Translations under genes and position numbers: made by a program
Shown here: piece after piece, positions 42,461 through 51,677 of the stretch
Layout: each line of letters starts with the position of its first letter
How positions within the stretch are numbered: position 1 is the stretch's first letter
DNA from: Pedobacter sp. ok626
GTDB taxonomy: Bacteria; Bacteroidota; Bacteroidia; Sphingobacteriales; Sphingobacteriaceae
Direction: 5' to 3'
DNA length: 64,000 bases
Assembly: GCF_900100435.1 (NCBI RefSeq)
Contig: NZ_FNEX01000018.1
Location: forward strand, 62,001 to 126,000
Notes under the pieces: generated by a model
What the model saw: the letters and a program-made list of their open reading frames with translations, nothing else
Told to the model about the DNA's origin: nothing
The model's database searches: none

Positions 42461-43492
42461 TTAAACTGTAGCCCTTAAAGTTAAGTAAAAAGGAACTTTC
42501 AATTGCATCTTTGATCCTCCGGCAATCAACTTAGCAGCCATTTTACCCATTTCGCTAAAGTCGGTTGAAATGGTACTTATACCATTCAATATAATTTTCT
42601 TTATTGGTGCTTCGTTGTAAGAAATTAGACCAACCTGTTTCCCTATTTTAAAATTGGTAGACTTCATACGTTCAATAAAGGTCACCAGATCATCTTCTTT
42701 CAAGATCACACAAACCTCACCTTCGTTAATTGGTTCGACCTCTATATCCGGCACCAGCGAAAACTTAAATGCGTATTGCTGACAAAACCGAATAAATCCT
42801 TTGGTAATCGCTTTAGGATAATAACTATTATTTGGAAATACCAATTTAATGGTGTGATATTTGGTCAGCTCGGGAACAGCCTTTTCCAATGCGCCATAAA
42901 TATCGTTTTCAAAATCTTCATAAACGGCGGCATAATCTCCTGTAACACCGTCTATCATTTTACTAAGGATAACCAGTTTATGTTTAGGAATTGTATTTAT
43001 TAACTGGGCCACAATTTCAGCACTTTCGGTAAACTGGGGCATTATTACAAAATGTGAATATTCATCTCTTTTACTATCGATTAGCTTTTTGAACTGTGTA
43101 AAGTCATTGTTATAAATACAAAGATCAGTAGTTACCCCTTCACCTACTGTTGTAACGAAGGAGTCGTAAACCATCTTTTTATAAGAACTTATTTTATTAA
43201 ACAACAGACAGATCTTTGACTTCTGACGAAAGTCCGTATTCATAATATAATAGCCTCTACCAGGAATAGATTCCAGTACCCCAATTTTTTTCAAATCTCG
43301 GTACGACTTTTCTACTGTATCTTTGGAGATTTCCAACTCGTTACTCATCTCGCAAATGGAAGGCAATGTATCGTCCTTATTTACGTACCCGGCTTCTATT
43401 GCCGATAATATTGAATTTGTCAGTTGAATATACTTAGGTGTAGGTGCATATTCATCGATAACAATGTACTTGTTTGAATCCGTTAACTTCAT
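42461..43492 (-). CDS. GntR-type regulator with LacI-like sugar-binding domain (paralogue 2)
   Basis: A 343-residue paralogue of the 34320 regulator, the same length, with extended identity over both domains: winged helix (PKYIQLTNSILSAIEAGYV, ICEMSNELEISKDTVEKSYR) and effector domain (GISTISTDFSEMGKMAAKLI near the C-terminus). Divergence is concentrated in the effector domain, suggesting a different but related ligand. It lies between the acetylesterase and the hybrid sensor gene, all leftward, and is probably the local regulator of the pectin part. Confidence 0.88.
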   Translation of the reverse strand: MKLTDSNKYIVIDEYAPTPKYIQLTNSILSAIEAGYVNKDDTLPSICEMSNELEISKDTVEKSYRDLKKIGVLESIPGRGYYIMNTDFRQKSKICLLFNKISSYKKMVYDSFVTTVGEGVTTDLCIYNNDFTQFKKLIDSKRDEYSHFVIMPQFTESAEIVAQLINTIPKHKLVILSKMIDGVTGDYAAVYEDFENDIYGALEKAVPELTKYHTIKLVFPNNSYYPKAITKGFIRFCQQYAFKFSLVPDIEVEPINEGEVCVILKEDDLVTFIERMKSTNFKIGKQVGLISYNEAPIKKIILNGISTISTDFSEMGKMAAKLIAGGSKMQLKVPFYLTLRATV

Positions 43493-43614
43493 TATATCTG
43501 GTTATTATTATGAAGTTAAATTTAGCACACCTACATAAAAAACAAAGGGTACGAGCGTCTCAAAATGCACGCTAACTGTATCGAAAAGACCAAAAAAATA
43601 GTCTTAACAGATGC

Positions 43615-46600
43615 TTATTCATCTTTAACGGCTCCTCTATCTTGTATTTTCCTATATTCTGTTGGAGACAATCCGAACTCTGCTTTAAAGCATTTTCTAA
43701 AATGGTTACTATCGGAAAAACCTACCAGATATGAAATTTCATTTACATTGAAACGGCGATCCTTGATCAATTGTTTTGCTCGTTTTAACCTGATCTCCTT
43801 GATCACTTCCACAATACTCAACCCTATCATAGTCTTAACCTTTCGATATAGGTTAGCCCTACTGGTACCCACCTCTTTGCAAATATCATCTACACTAAGA
43901 TCTGGATTGGCTAAACACTCTTCAATGTACAACAACATTCTTTTTAACAACTTTTCATCGGGAGACGAAGGGAGGTCATCCGGTGCATTCAACGAGATTT
44001 CCCGACGATATTTCTCCTTTAGTTTCTCTCTTAACTGCAACAGGCTTTTAATCCTTGCCGCTAAGAAATCCAGACTGAAAGGCTTAGTGATATAATCTTC
44101 GGCCCCTGTCTCAATCCCCTCTATCCGATCTTGTTCATGGGATCTGGCTGTTAATAGTATAACAGGGATATGGCCGGTTTTAAGATCTGATTTTAGCTTT
44201 TTGCAGAATTCAAAACCATCCATCTGTGGCATGGTCACATCAGAAATCACAAGATCCGGAAGTTCCTGGCCTGCAACCTGTAAACCCAGTAATCCATTTT
44301 CTGCTTCCAGGATATTATACAGATTCTCAAAATGTTCTACCAGATACTTTCTCAGATCAACGTTATCTTCAACAATAAGCAAAACCGGTATCTTGTCATT
44401 CACAAGCACACGCTTCTCCTGAGCAGCTGTTGTTGCTTTGAAATCTGCTGCTGAATCGACAGATATACCAACAGCAGCAGATGAAACCGTTTCGGTATTA
44501 TTATTTTGAATATTTAATACTTCAGCAGGATTTTCAGGCAGTTCAACCACAAAGACTGTTTCTGCAAAACCATCTTCTTTTTCAAGACTATTCACAGTGA
44601 TTTTACCACCATGAAGTTCTATTAAACCTTTACTAAAAGCAAGCCCTAGCCCCGTTCCTGCCACATTATGTCCCGAGCCCCGATGGAAAGGTTGAAAAAT
44701 ATCTTCAAGATCTTCAGTTCTGATTGGGCGACCTGAGTTGATCACTTCGATGACTGCTATTTTTTCCGCTTCTATATTTCTAACACTAAACCGGACTTTA
44801 ATCCAGCCCAACTCGGGGGTAAATTTCAGTGCATTTGATAATAAATTCGCGATAACCACTTCCAACTTGTCCTCATCATAGCAGCATTCGAAAGCAGTTA
44901 AAGCAGTTTCAAATTCCAGTTTCAAATTCTTTGCCTCAGCCAATGGTTCAAACTGGGTAATTGCTTTGCTTAAAAAGGCAATCATATTGCCCTTCCCCAA
45001 GTGGAGTGCTTCATTTCCGGTTTCCAGTTTCCTAAAGTCCAGCAATTGATTGATCAGCTTCAGCAATCTGTCTCCGTTGGATTTCATCGTTGTCAATTGC
45101 GAAGCCGCAAGCGCATTGCCAGGTAACATTTGAAGGAGCCTTTCAATTGGAGCAAGAATTAAGGTTAATGGTGTCTTTATCTCATGTGAGATGTTCGTGA
45201 AAAATTGCAGCTTAATTTGGTGAAGTTCATTTTCCTTCATTCTTATCAACGATTCGTAGGATAGCTTGGACTGCAAACGGGTAAATTCTGTGGTGTATTG
45301 ATGATAAGTATAAAAAATCAGCAAAAGCACAGTTACGTAAAAAATATAGGCCCAGATACTTGCCCAAAAAGGAGGTTTTACAACAATATTTAAAGTAGCC
45401 GGTTTTAAATTCCATATTCCGTCACTATTGGATGAAATGACTTTGAACGTGTATTTACCAGGTTCAAGGTTTGAATAGGTAGCAATCCTTCTCCCAGCAT
45501 CTGTAGACACCCATTCTTTATCGAAACCTTCGAGTTTATAGGCATATCGATTACCTTGCGGGTTTGAATAATGCAGGCCTGCAAACTCAATGGCTACGCT
45601 TTTATCTCCGTAATTGAGCTGTATTTTGTCTGTTAAGTACAGAGGTTTCGTGAGGACCACCCTTCCATTAACAATCTTATTGATATCAACTTTATGATTT
45701 AATATCTGCAATTCCGTTAAAACAGTATTGGGCAAAGTTTTCTCAGGATAGATCGAATCCGGGTTAAAAGAATTTAACCCGTTATTTCCTCCAAAAAACA
45801 ATCTGTTCTTGTAACGGCTTTTGAGTACGGCGCCATCCGAAAATTCGTTACTTTGCAGTCCATCCTGAGCGGTATAATTCCTGATCTTAAATGTCTTCTT
45901 ATTTAATCTTGAAATGCCCTTTTTATGGCTTATCCACATAAAACCATTTTTATCTTCTGTGATTCCGGCTATGGTTGCATCAGCCAAACCACTCTGACGG
46001 GAAAAATGTATAATGATATTTTTAGATGGATCATAAATATCAAGGCCATTGCCTGTTCCTATCCATATTAAACCTTCGTTGTCTTGGTAAATACAGTAAA
46101 CCCGGTTATCACTAATGGAGTTTCCTTTATCCTGATGGAGCAGGTGTTTGACTACTTCAAAGGTATCTTTGTTTAAAACAGGCTTTAAAATACTTATCCC
46201 ACCACCCTCTGTTCCAACCCATAATTGTTGCTTACGGTCCTGGATGATTGTTCTGACCCAGGGATATTTTAAAGTTTTGTCTGGATTAAAATGTTTCAAT
46301 TCCTTCTTTATCGGATTGTACTGGTATATCCCTTGCCATGTTCCAATCCAGACGTTATGTTCGTTGTCTTCCGTAACAGAATAAACACTGATATTTTTTA
46401 ACCCCAGTCCAGTAATGTGCTGAAAGGAATTTGTTCTCGAGTCATAATTATTCAGCCCCAACTTTGTCCCAATCCAAATGGTCCCTCTGCTGTCGCAAAA
46501 AATAGACCTGATCTGATTATCGACAATGGTAGTAGGGCTTTTTGTGATGTGCCGATAACCATTTTTACCGATTACGCTGATCCCATTGTCACGTGTACCA

Positions 46601-47388
46601 ACCCATAACTTACCGGAATTATCCTCGCAAATGGCACTCACATTATTGTCAATGAGCGAAGCCGATGTAAATGGGTCGTGATAATAGTAATCGAAAGGTT
46701 TCCCATTCAAATTGGCTTTATTGATACCGTAGCTATAAGTCCCCACCCAAAGCAGATTATCATTATCCATATAAAGATCTGAAACATTCGATCCATTTAA
46801 AGACCAGGGATTAGCGGCATTATATTTATACTTTTTAACCTGACCTGAATTCAAATCCAGTCTAGCGAGGGAAATGGATGAGGTATCAATCATCCATTTA
46901 TAATTTTTGTAGGAATAATTTACTGTTAAAAGGTGATTCCTTCTGTTGATCATTTTTAAAAAAGACGGAGAAAGGCGACTGAGGGGAATTCGATCAAAAT
47001 CATCCCGTTCGTAATTATAACGACACAACTCATTTTTTGAAAATGTCAGCACCCAAATACGATCATCCGTATCTTTGATAACATTATGTATCATATTGTT
47101 GTTGATGCTTTTGTTGTTATCGGGATTATACCTGTAAGTTTTGAAAGTATAACCATCATAACGACACAATCCTCCCCAAGTACCGAACCACATAAATCCG
47201 TACTTATCTTTGGCTATTCCATGAATGGTACTTTGAGCAAGGCCTTGTTCTGAAGTGATATTTTTAAATTTAAGGTCGGCATCTTGGGCCCAGGCACCCA
47301 ACCTTATAAAAGTCAGGAAAAATATGATCAAAATACTGCCAAATAGTCTATATCTATCAAAATGGCTTTTTTTGAAAATTTTATCCAT
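43615..47388 (-). CDS. Hybrid two-component system sensor/regulator (HTCS)
   Basis: A 1257-residue protein combining sensing and DNA binding. Order: signal/TM anchor (LFGSILIIFFLTFIRLGAWA, about 15-34), a periplasmic double propeller of Reg_prop repeats (MWFGTWGGLCRYDG, LWVGTYSYGI, IWIGTKLGLN, MWISHKKGIS), a Y_Y_Y domain (about 610-690), TM helix, HisKA with His in FFTNISHEIKTPLTLI (about 740), HATPase (GTGLGLAFSKGL), receiver domain with Asp in LVISDVTMPQMDG (about 1049) and AraC-type HTH (about 1150-1250). ATG 47388 is used; a GTG lies 30 bp upstream. HTCS proteins sense oligosaccharides and activate nearby polysaccharide loci. It is divergent from 47625. Confidence 0.95.
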   Translation of the reverse strand: MDKIFKKSHFDRYRLFGSILIIFFLTFIRLGAWAQDADLKFKNITSEQGLAQSTIHGIAKDKYGFMWFGTWGGLCRYDGYTFKTYRYNPDNNKSINNNMIHNVIKDTDDRIWVLTFSKNELCRYNYERDDFDRIPLSRLSPSFLKMINRRNHLLTVNYSYKNYKWMIDTSSISLARLDLNSGQVKKYKYNAANPWSLNGSNVSDLYMDNDNLLWVGTYSYGINKANLNGKPFDYYYHDPFTSASLIDNNVSAICEDNSGKLWVGTRDNGISVIGKNGYRHITKSPTTIVDNQIRSIFCDSRGTIWIGTKLGLNNYDSRTNSFQHITGLGLKNISVYSVTEDNEHNVWIGTWQGIYQYNPIKKELKHFNPDKTLKYPWVRTIIQDRKQQLWVGTEGGGISILKPVLNKDTFEVVKHLLHQDKGNSISDNRVYCIYQDNEGLIWIGTGNGLDIYDPSKNIIIHFSRQSGLADATIAGITEDKNGFMWISHKKGISRLNKKTFKIRNYTAQDGLQSNEFSDGAVLKSRYKNRLFFGGNNGLNSFNPDSIYPEKTLPNTVLTELQILNHKVDINKIVNGRVVLTKPLYLTDKIQLNYGDKSVAIEFAGLHYSNPQGNRYAYKLEGFDKEWVSTDAGRRIATYSNLEPGKYTFKVISSNSDGIWNLKPATLNIVVKPPFWASIWAYIFYVTVLLLIFYTYHQYTTEFTRLQSKLSYESLIRMKENELHQIKLQFFTNISHEIKTPLTLILAPIERLLQMLPGNALAASQLTTMKSNGDRLLKLINQLLDFRKLETGNEALHLGKGNMIAFLSKAITQFEPLAEAKNLKLEFETALTAFECCYDEDKLEVVIANLLSNALKFTPELGWIKVRFSVRNIEAEKIAVIEVINSGRPIRTEDLEDIFQPFHRGSGHNVAGTGLGLAFSKGLIELHGGKITVNSLEKEDGFAETVFVVELPENPAEVLNIQNNNTETVSSAAVGISVDSAADFKATTAAQEKRVLVNDKIPVLLIVEDNVDLRKYLVEHFENLYNILEAENGLLGLQVAGQELPDLVISDVTMPQMDGFEFCKKLKSDLKTGHIPVILLTARSHEQDRIEGIETGAEDYITKPFSLDFLAARIKSLLQLREKLKEKYRREISLNAPDDLPSSPDEKLLKRMLLYIEECLANPDLSVDDICKEVGTSRANLYRKVKTMIGLSIVEVIKEIRLKRAKQLIKDRRFNVNEISYLVGFSDSNHFRKCFKAEFGLSPTEYRKIQDRGAVKDE

Positions 47389-47479
47389 AAACACTTCTCT
47401 TTGCGATAATTCGGTCACTAATTATTTGGCAAGTAAACATAAGGAACCTATGTCAATAAAAGAATATTATTATAGCATA

Positions 47480-47494
47480 TCGAGCTCAGCTCGA
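47480..47494. promoter_or_regulatory. 15-bp palindrome between HTCS and GH43-like genes
   Basis: TCGAGCTcAGCTCGA, perfect around one central base, in the 236-bp divergent region. It is GC-richer than its surroundings and could be an operator or a short hairpin. Confidence 0.45.
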
Positions 47495-47543
47495 AAATAT
47501 AAATGTAACATAGCCCATCCTATAATTGGGAAATAGCATTATT

Positions 47544-47568
47544 CAGGATGGAACAGGTTGCAGGATGG
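47544..47568 (+). promoter_or_regulatory. Direct repeats CAGGATGG, candidate HTCS binding site
   Basis: CAGGATGG at 47544-47551 and again at 47561-47568, 17 bp apart start to start, 57-81 bp upstream of the GH43-like start. Paired direct repeats are the usual target layout for AraC-type domains such as that of the adjacent HTCS. Confidence 0.45.
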
Positions 47569-47624
47569 TTAAAATGGGCTTAATTTAAGGCTTATTTCAT
47601 TATTAAATTTCGAAACCCAACCAA

Positions 47625-48635
47625 ATGTATCTCCTCAAACGGCTATTGTTATTGTTCTTATTTGTTGTACCTTTTTTTGCTGGAGCGCAAACCAGTAAGA
47701 AAGCGCAGACCGTACCTAAACCGCTTTACAGAGACCCGGTATACGATGGTGCCGCTGATCCGGTAGTGATTTGGAATAAAGCCGAAAAAAAATGGTTCAT
47801 GTTCTACACCAACCGCCGGGCTAATGCAAAAGGTTTGGATGGCGTAACCTGGGTACATGGAACCAGAATTGGAATTGCAGAGTCGAGAAATGGGGTTGAC
47901 TGGAAATACAAAGATACTTGCGACATTCAATACCGCTTTCCCGATTACACCCATTGGGCACCGGAGGTGATTGAAAACAAAGGGATATACCACATGTATC
48001 TAACTTATGTCCCCGGAGTTTTTGCAGATTGGAGACACCCTAGAGACATTGTCCACTTAACCAGTACCAACCTGATCAACTGGAAGTTTGAATCGAAGCT
48101 CAATTTAGCCTCCGAACGTTGTATAGATGCCTGTGTATTTAAAATGCCCAATGGTGGTTGGCGCATGTACTACAACAATGAGTTAGCGGGAAAATCCATC
48201 TATTATGCGGATAGCGAAGATCTCTATCATTGGAAAGACAGCGGGAAACGCGTAATTGGCGATAAAGGTGGTGAAGGCCCTAAGGTTTTCTTCTGGAAAG
48301 ATACCTATTGGATGATTGTAGACAATTGGAAGGGTTTGGGTGTATATGCATCTAAGGACCTCAGCGAATGGAAAAGACAACCTGAAAACATCTTACAGCT
48401 ACCGGGAAAGGGTCTGGATGATCAAGTCATGGGCGGACATGCAGATGTAGTAGTGAATAATGGAAGGGCCTTTATCTATTACTTTACTCATCCTGGAAAA
48501 ACACCTGCCAATAAAGGCATCGACAACTATGAAACCAGACGCAGCAGCTTACAACTGGCAGAACTAGAATATAAAGATGGCGTAATTGTGTGCGACAGGG
48601 ACAAGCCTCTGAAAATAGCTTTAACCAAATATTAA
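47625..48635 (+). CDS. GH43-like five-bladed propeller glycoside hydrolase
   Basis: A 336-residue exported protein (signal peptide LLLLFLFVVPFFAGAQ). The propeller has the family-43-like pattern GAADPVVIWNKAEKKWFMFY (about 39-58; putative Asp), HWAPEVIENKG (about 107-117; putative Glu) and GGEGPKVFFWKD (about 211-222), with DYTHWAPEV the clearest. A related five-blade family cannot be excluded. It is first of three rightward genes (GH2, CE15), opposite the HTCS gene, probably HTCS-controlled. Confidence 0.8.
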   Translation: MYLLKRLLLLFLFVVPFFAGAQTSKKAQTVPKPLYRDPVYDGAADPVVIWNKAEKKWFMFYTNRRANAKGLDGVTWVHGTRIGIAESRNGVDWKYKDTCDIQYRFPDYTHWAPEVIENKGIYHMYLTYVPGVFADWRHPRDIVHLTSTNLINWKFESKLNLASERCIDACVFKMPNGGWRMYYNNELAGKSIYYADSEDLYHWKDSGKRVIGDKGGEGPKVFFWKDTYWMIVDNWKGLGVYASKDLSEWKRQPENILQLPGKGLDDQVMGGHADVVVNNGRAFIYYFTHPGKTPANKGIDNYETRRSSLQLAELEYKDGVIVCDRDKPLKIALTKY

Positions 48636-48651
48636 TCAGCAAATCCTTATC

Positions 48652-51618
48652 ATGAAGTTTAACTTTACGTTTCTATTATTTTGCTTGATTCAATCCTTTG
48701 CCATCGCTCAATCGGGGGAAACAGCAAGGATAACCTATAATTTTAACCCTGGTTGGAAATTATATGTGGGCGATGACAGCACTGCGAGATCAGCAAATTT
48801 TGATGACACAAACTGGAAGACAATTACCCTACCACATGCCTGGAATGAAGATGAAGCTTTTAAGCAATCTATTGAGAATTTACCTGTCTCAATTTCCTGG
48901 TATCGTAAGCGCTTTAAAATTCCGACATCGGATGCTGGCAAAAAAATATTCCTCGAATTTGAAGGGGTAAGACAAGCCGGAGCGTTCTATTTAAATGGAA
49001 AGTTTATTGGGCTTCACGAAAATGGCATCACGGCCTTTGGCTTTGACATTACGGATGTACTGAATCCACAAGGGCAGGAAAACGTACTGGCTGTCCGTAT
49101 TGACAATGCCTGGAACTACCGAGAAAAAGCAACAAATTCTGGCTTTCAGTGGAACGATAAAAACTTCAATGCTAATTATGGGGGTCTTTCTAAAAATGTA
49201 CGTTTACATGCTACGGCTAAGTTATACCAAACTCTGCCTTTGTACACAACTTTAAAAACAACTGGTACTTATATCTATGCAGCGGATTTTGATATCCCTG
49301 CCAGATCTGCAACGGTGGTGGCTGAGTCGGAAATTAAAAACGATGAAAGTACAGCTAAAACAGTTCAATATGAAGTAGAGATCAGGGATGCTGACAATAA
49401 GCTGGTGAAGACTTTTACTGGAAATCAGGCCACCCTTACCCCCGGCGAAACGAAAACGCTTACTGCCCGGTCAGTTGTAAACAACCTAAATTTTTGGAGC
49501 TGGGGCTATGGTTATCTGTATACGGTAACCACCAAGTTAAAATCGGATGGTCGTGTGATTGACGAGTTAAGTACTAAAACAGGCTTTAGAAAAGCTGAGT
49601 TTAAAAATGGCATGGTTTATTTGAATGACCGTGTGCTGATGATGAAGGGTTATGCACAACGCACGAGCAATGAATGGCCAGCTATTGGACTGTCTGTACC
49701 TGCCTGGATGAGCGACTATAGCAACCAGCTTATGGTCAAAAGTAATGCAAATCTGGTCCGCTGGATGCACATCACCCCATGGAAACAGGATATTGAGTCT
49801 TGTGACCGTGTAGGTTTGATTCAGGCGATGCCTGCTGGTGATGCTGAAAAGGATGTACAAGGCACGCGATGGGATCAGCGAAAAGCGGTGATGCGCGATG
49901 CGATCATTTATAACCGTAACAACCCAAGTATCCTATTTTACGAATGCGGTAATGAATCCATCAGCGCGGCACATATGCAGGAAATGAAAGACATCCGCAA
50001 TCAATACGACCCGCATGGTTACCGTGCGATTGGATCACGCGAGATGCTGGACATTGACCAGGCCGAATATGGCGGAGAGATGTTGTATATCAACAAAAGT
50101 GCAGTAAAGCCTTTGTGGTCGATGGAATATTCCAGAGATGAGGGCTTAAGGAAATACTGGGATGAATATAGTCCTCCATTTCATAAAGACGGTGCAGGTC
50201 CACTGTATAAAGGCGCAGATGCCAGTGATTACAACCGCAATCAGGATTCTCATGCGATAGAGAGCATTGCGCGCTGGAATGATTACTATCTGGAACGCCC
50301 TGGAACGGGCGCACGTGTAAGCTCTGGCGGTGTAAACATTATTTTCTCTGATTCCAATACGCACCATCGTGGGGAAGAGAACTACCGCCGAAGTGGTGAG
50401 GTAGATGCCATGCGTATCCCAAAAGACGGTTATTATGCCCATCAGGTAATGTGGGATGGCTGGGTAGAACCTAAAAAAACAGGGTTGCATATCATGGGAC
50501 ACTGGAACTATAAAGCTGGTATAAAAAAAGATGTCTATGTGGTTTCTCCGGCAGATAAAGTTGAGTTGGTTTTGAACAATAAGTCTCTAGGTTATGGAGA
50601 ATTGACTGAGGGCTTTCTATTTACTTTTAAAAACATTCGCTGGAAACCGGGTATTTTAAAAGCAATCTCTTATAGTTCGGATGGTAAGAAACTAGCTGAA
50701 ACGGAATTGAAAACAGCGGGCGCTCCGGCTGCGTTGCGCTTAACTGCAATTACAAACCCCACTGGATTTAAAGCCGATGGAGCTGATGTAGTTTTAGCAG
50801 AAGTTGAGGTCATTGATAAAGATGGAAACCGTTGTCCAACTGCACTTAATTTAGTAAAATTTACACTTTCCGGTCCGGCTGAATGGCGTGGTGGTATTGC
50901 TCAGGGACCAGACAACTATATTTTATCCAAAGAACTTCCTGTAGAATGTGGTGTAAACAGGGTATTGATCCGTTCGACCACTACAGCGGGAAGAATTGAT
51001 CTAATCGCAAATGCAGATGGATTAAAACCCGCCTCTATTTCTTTTCAAACCTTGCCATTTAAAGTAGAAAACGGACTGGCCATAATACTTCCCTCAGATG
51101 GTCTTAAATCAGATTTGATACGAGGTGCTACTCCTGCGGGTCAATCTTATACGGTAACCCGCAAAACTATTAAAGTTGTTGCTGCCGATGCTGGAGCAAA
51201 TGCGGACAAGGCAAAACTAAGTTACGACGACAATGAGCTTACAGGTTGGGCCAATGATGGCCAGGTTTCTACGGCCTGGATAAAATATACTTTGGATAAA
51301 GAAAGCACGGTCACAAGTGTAGGTTTAAAGTTAAATGGCTTCAGAAGCAAGATCTATCCGATTCGGATTCTGGTTGACAACAAAGAAGTTTTCAACGGCA
51401 ATACAAAACCGGGACTGGGTTATTTTACGGCAGCTTGTAAACCGACTAAAGGGAAAACAGTAACCGTGTTGCTGAACAATAGCGGCGCAGTTAAAAATGA
51501 AGGTAATTTTGGAGTAGAAATGAATGGCAAGAACCTGGATGACGGTATTAAAACAGCCAATTCAAACGCTAAAGGAGCATTGAGTATCATTGAAGCTGAC
51601 ATATTTGAGCGTCCTTAA
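48652..51618 (+). CDS. Glycoside hydrolase family 2 enzyme with C-terminal accessory domains
   Basis: A 988-residue exported enzyme (signal peptide ends near SFAIAQS). Domains: GH2 sugar-binding jelly roll (about 25-185), Ig-like domain (about 200-310), TIM barrel (about 310-600) with acid/base Glu in YECGNESISA (about 431) and nucleophile Glu in LWSMEYSRDEG (about 489), then DUF4982-like and Ig-like modules and a C-terminal discoidin/NPCBM-like domain (about 850-988). The length and architecture are those of Bacteroidota GH2 beta-galactosidase-like enzymes; the exact bond is not readable. It follows the GH43-like gene by 16 bp. Confidence 0.9.
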   Translation: MKFNFTFLLFCLIQSFAIAQSGETARITYNFNPGWKLYVGDDSTARSANFDDTNWKTITLPHAWNEDEAFKQSIENLPVSISWYRKRFKIPTSDAGKKIFLEFEGVRQAGAFYLNGKFIGLHENGITAFGFDITDVLNPQGQENVLAVRIDNAWNYREKATNSGFQWNDKNFNANYGGLSKNVRLHATAKLYQTLPLYTTLKTTGTYIYAADFDIPARSATVVAESEIKNDESTAKTVQYEVEIRDADNKLVKTFTGNQATLTPGETKTLTARSVVNNLNFWSWGYGYLYTVTTKLKSDGRVIDELSTKTGFRKAEFKNGMVYLNDRVLMMKGYAQRTSNEWPAIGLSVPAWMSDYSNQLMVKSNANLVRWMHITPWKQDIESCDRVGLIQAMPAGDAEKDVQGTRWDQRKAVMRDAIIYNRNNPSILFYECGNESISAAHMQEMKDIRNQYDPHGYRAIGSREMLDIDQAEYGGEMLYINKSAVKPLWSMEYSRDEGLRKYWDEYSPPFHKDGAGPLYKGADASDYNRNQDSHAIESIARWNDYYLERPGTGARVSSGGVNIIFSDSNTHHRGEENYRRSGEVDAMRIPKDGYYAHQVMWDGWVEPKKTGLHIMGHWNYKAGIKKDVYVVSPADKVELVLNNKSLGYGELTEGFLFTFKNIRWKPGILKAISYSSDGKKLAETELKTAGAPAALRLTAITNPTGFKADGADVVLAEVEVIDKDGNRCPTALNLVKFTLSGPAEWRGGIAQGPDNYILSKELPVECGVNRVLIRSTTTAGRIDLIANADGLKPASISFQTLPFKVENGLAIILPSDGLKSDLIRGATPAGQSYTVTRKTIKVVAADAGANADKAKLSYDDNELTGWANDGQVSTAWIKYTLDKESTVTSVGLKLNGFRSKIYPIRILVDNKEVFNGNTKPGLGYFTAACKPTKGKTVTVLLNNSGAVKNEGNFGVEMNGKNLDDGIKTANSNAKGALSIIEADIFERP

Positions 51619-51677
51619 TTAAAGCAGCAAATCATTTTTGCCTAAATAATGTTAAATTACTTTTCCAAATAGAAAAA

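Noticed and set aside
43586..43607. AAGAC...GTCTT hairpin downstream of the HTCS stop
   Set aside because: The stem is only about 5-6 bp with a long A-rich loop; too weak to call a terminator.
47389..47418. GTG start giving ten more residues for the HTCS
   Set aside because: ATG 47388 is directly followed by a normal membrane-anchor sequence.
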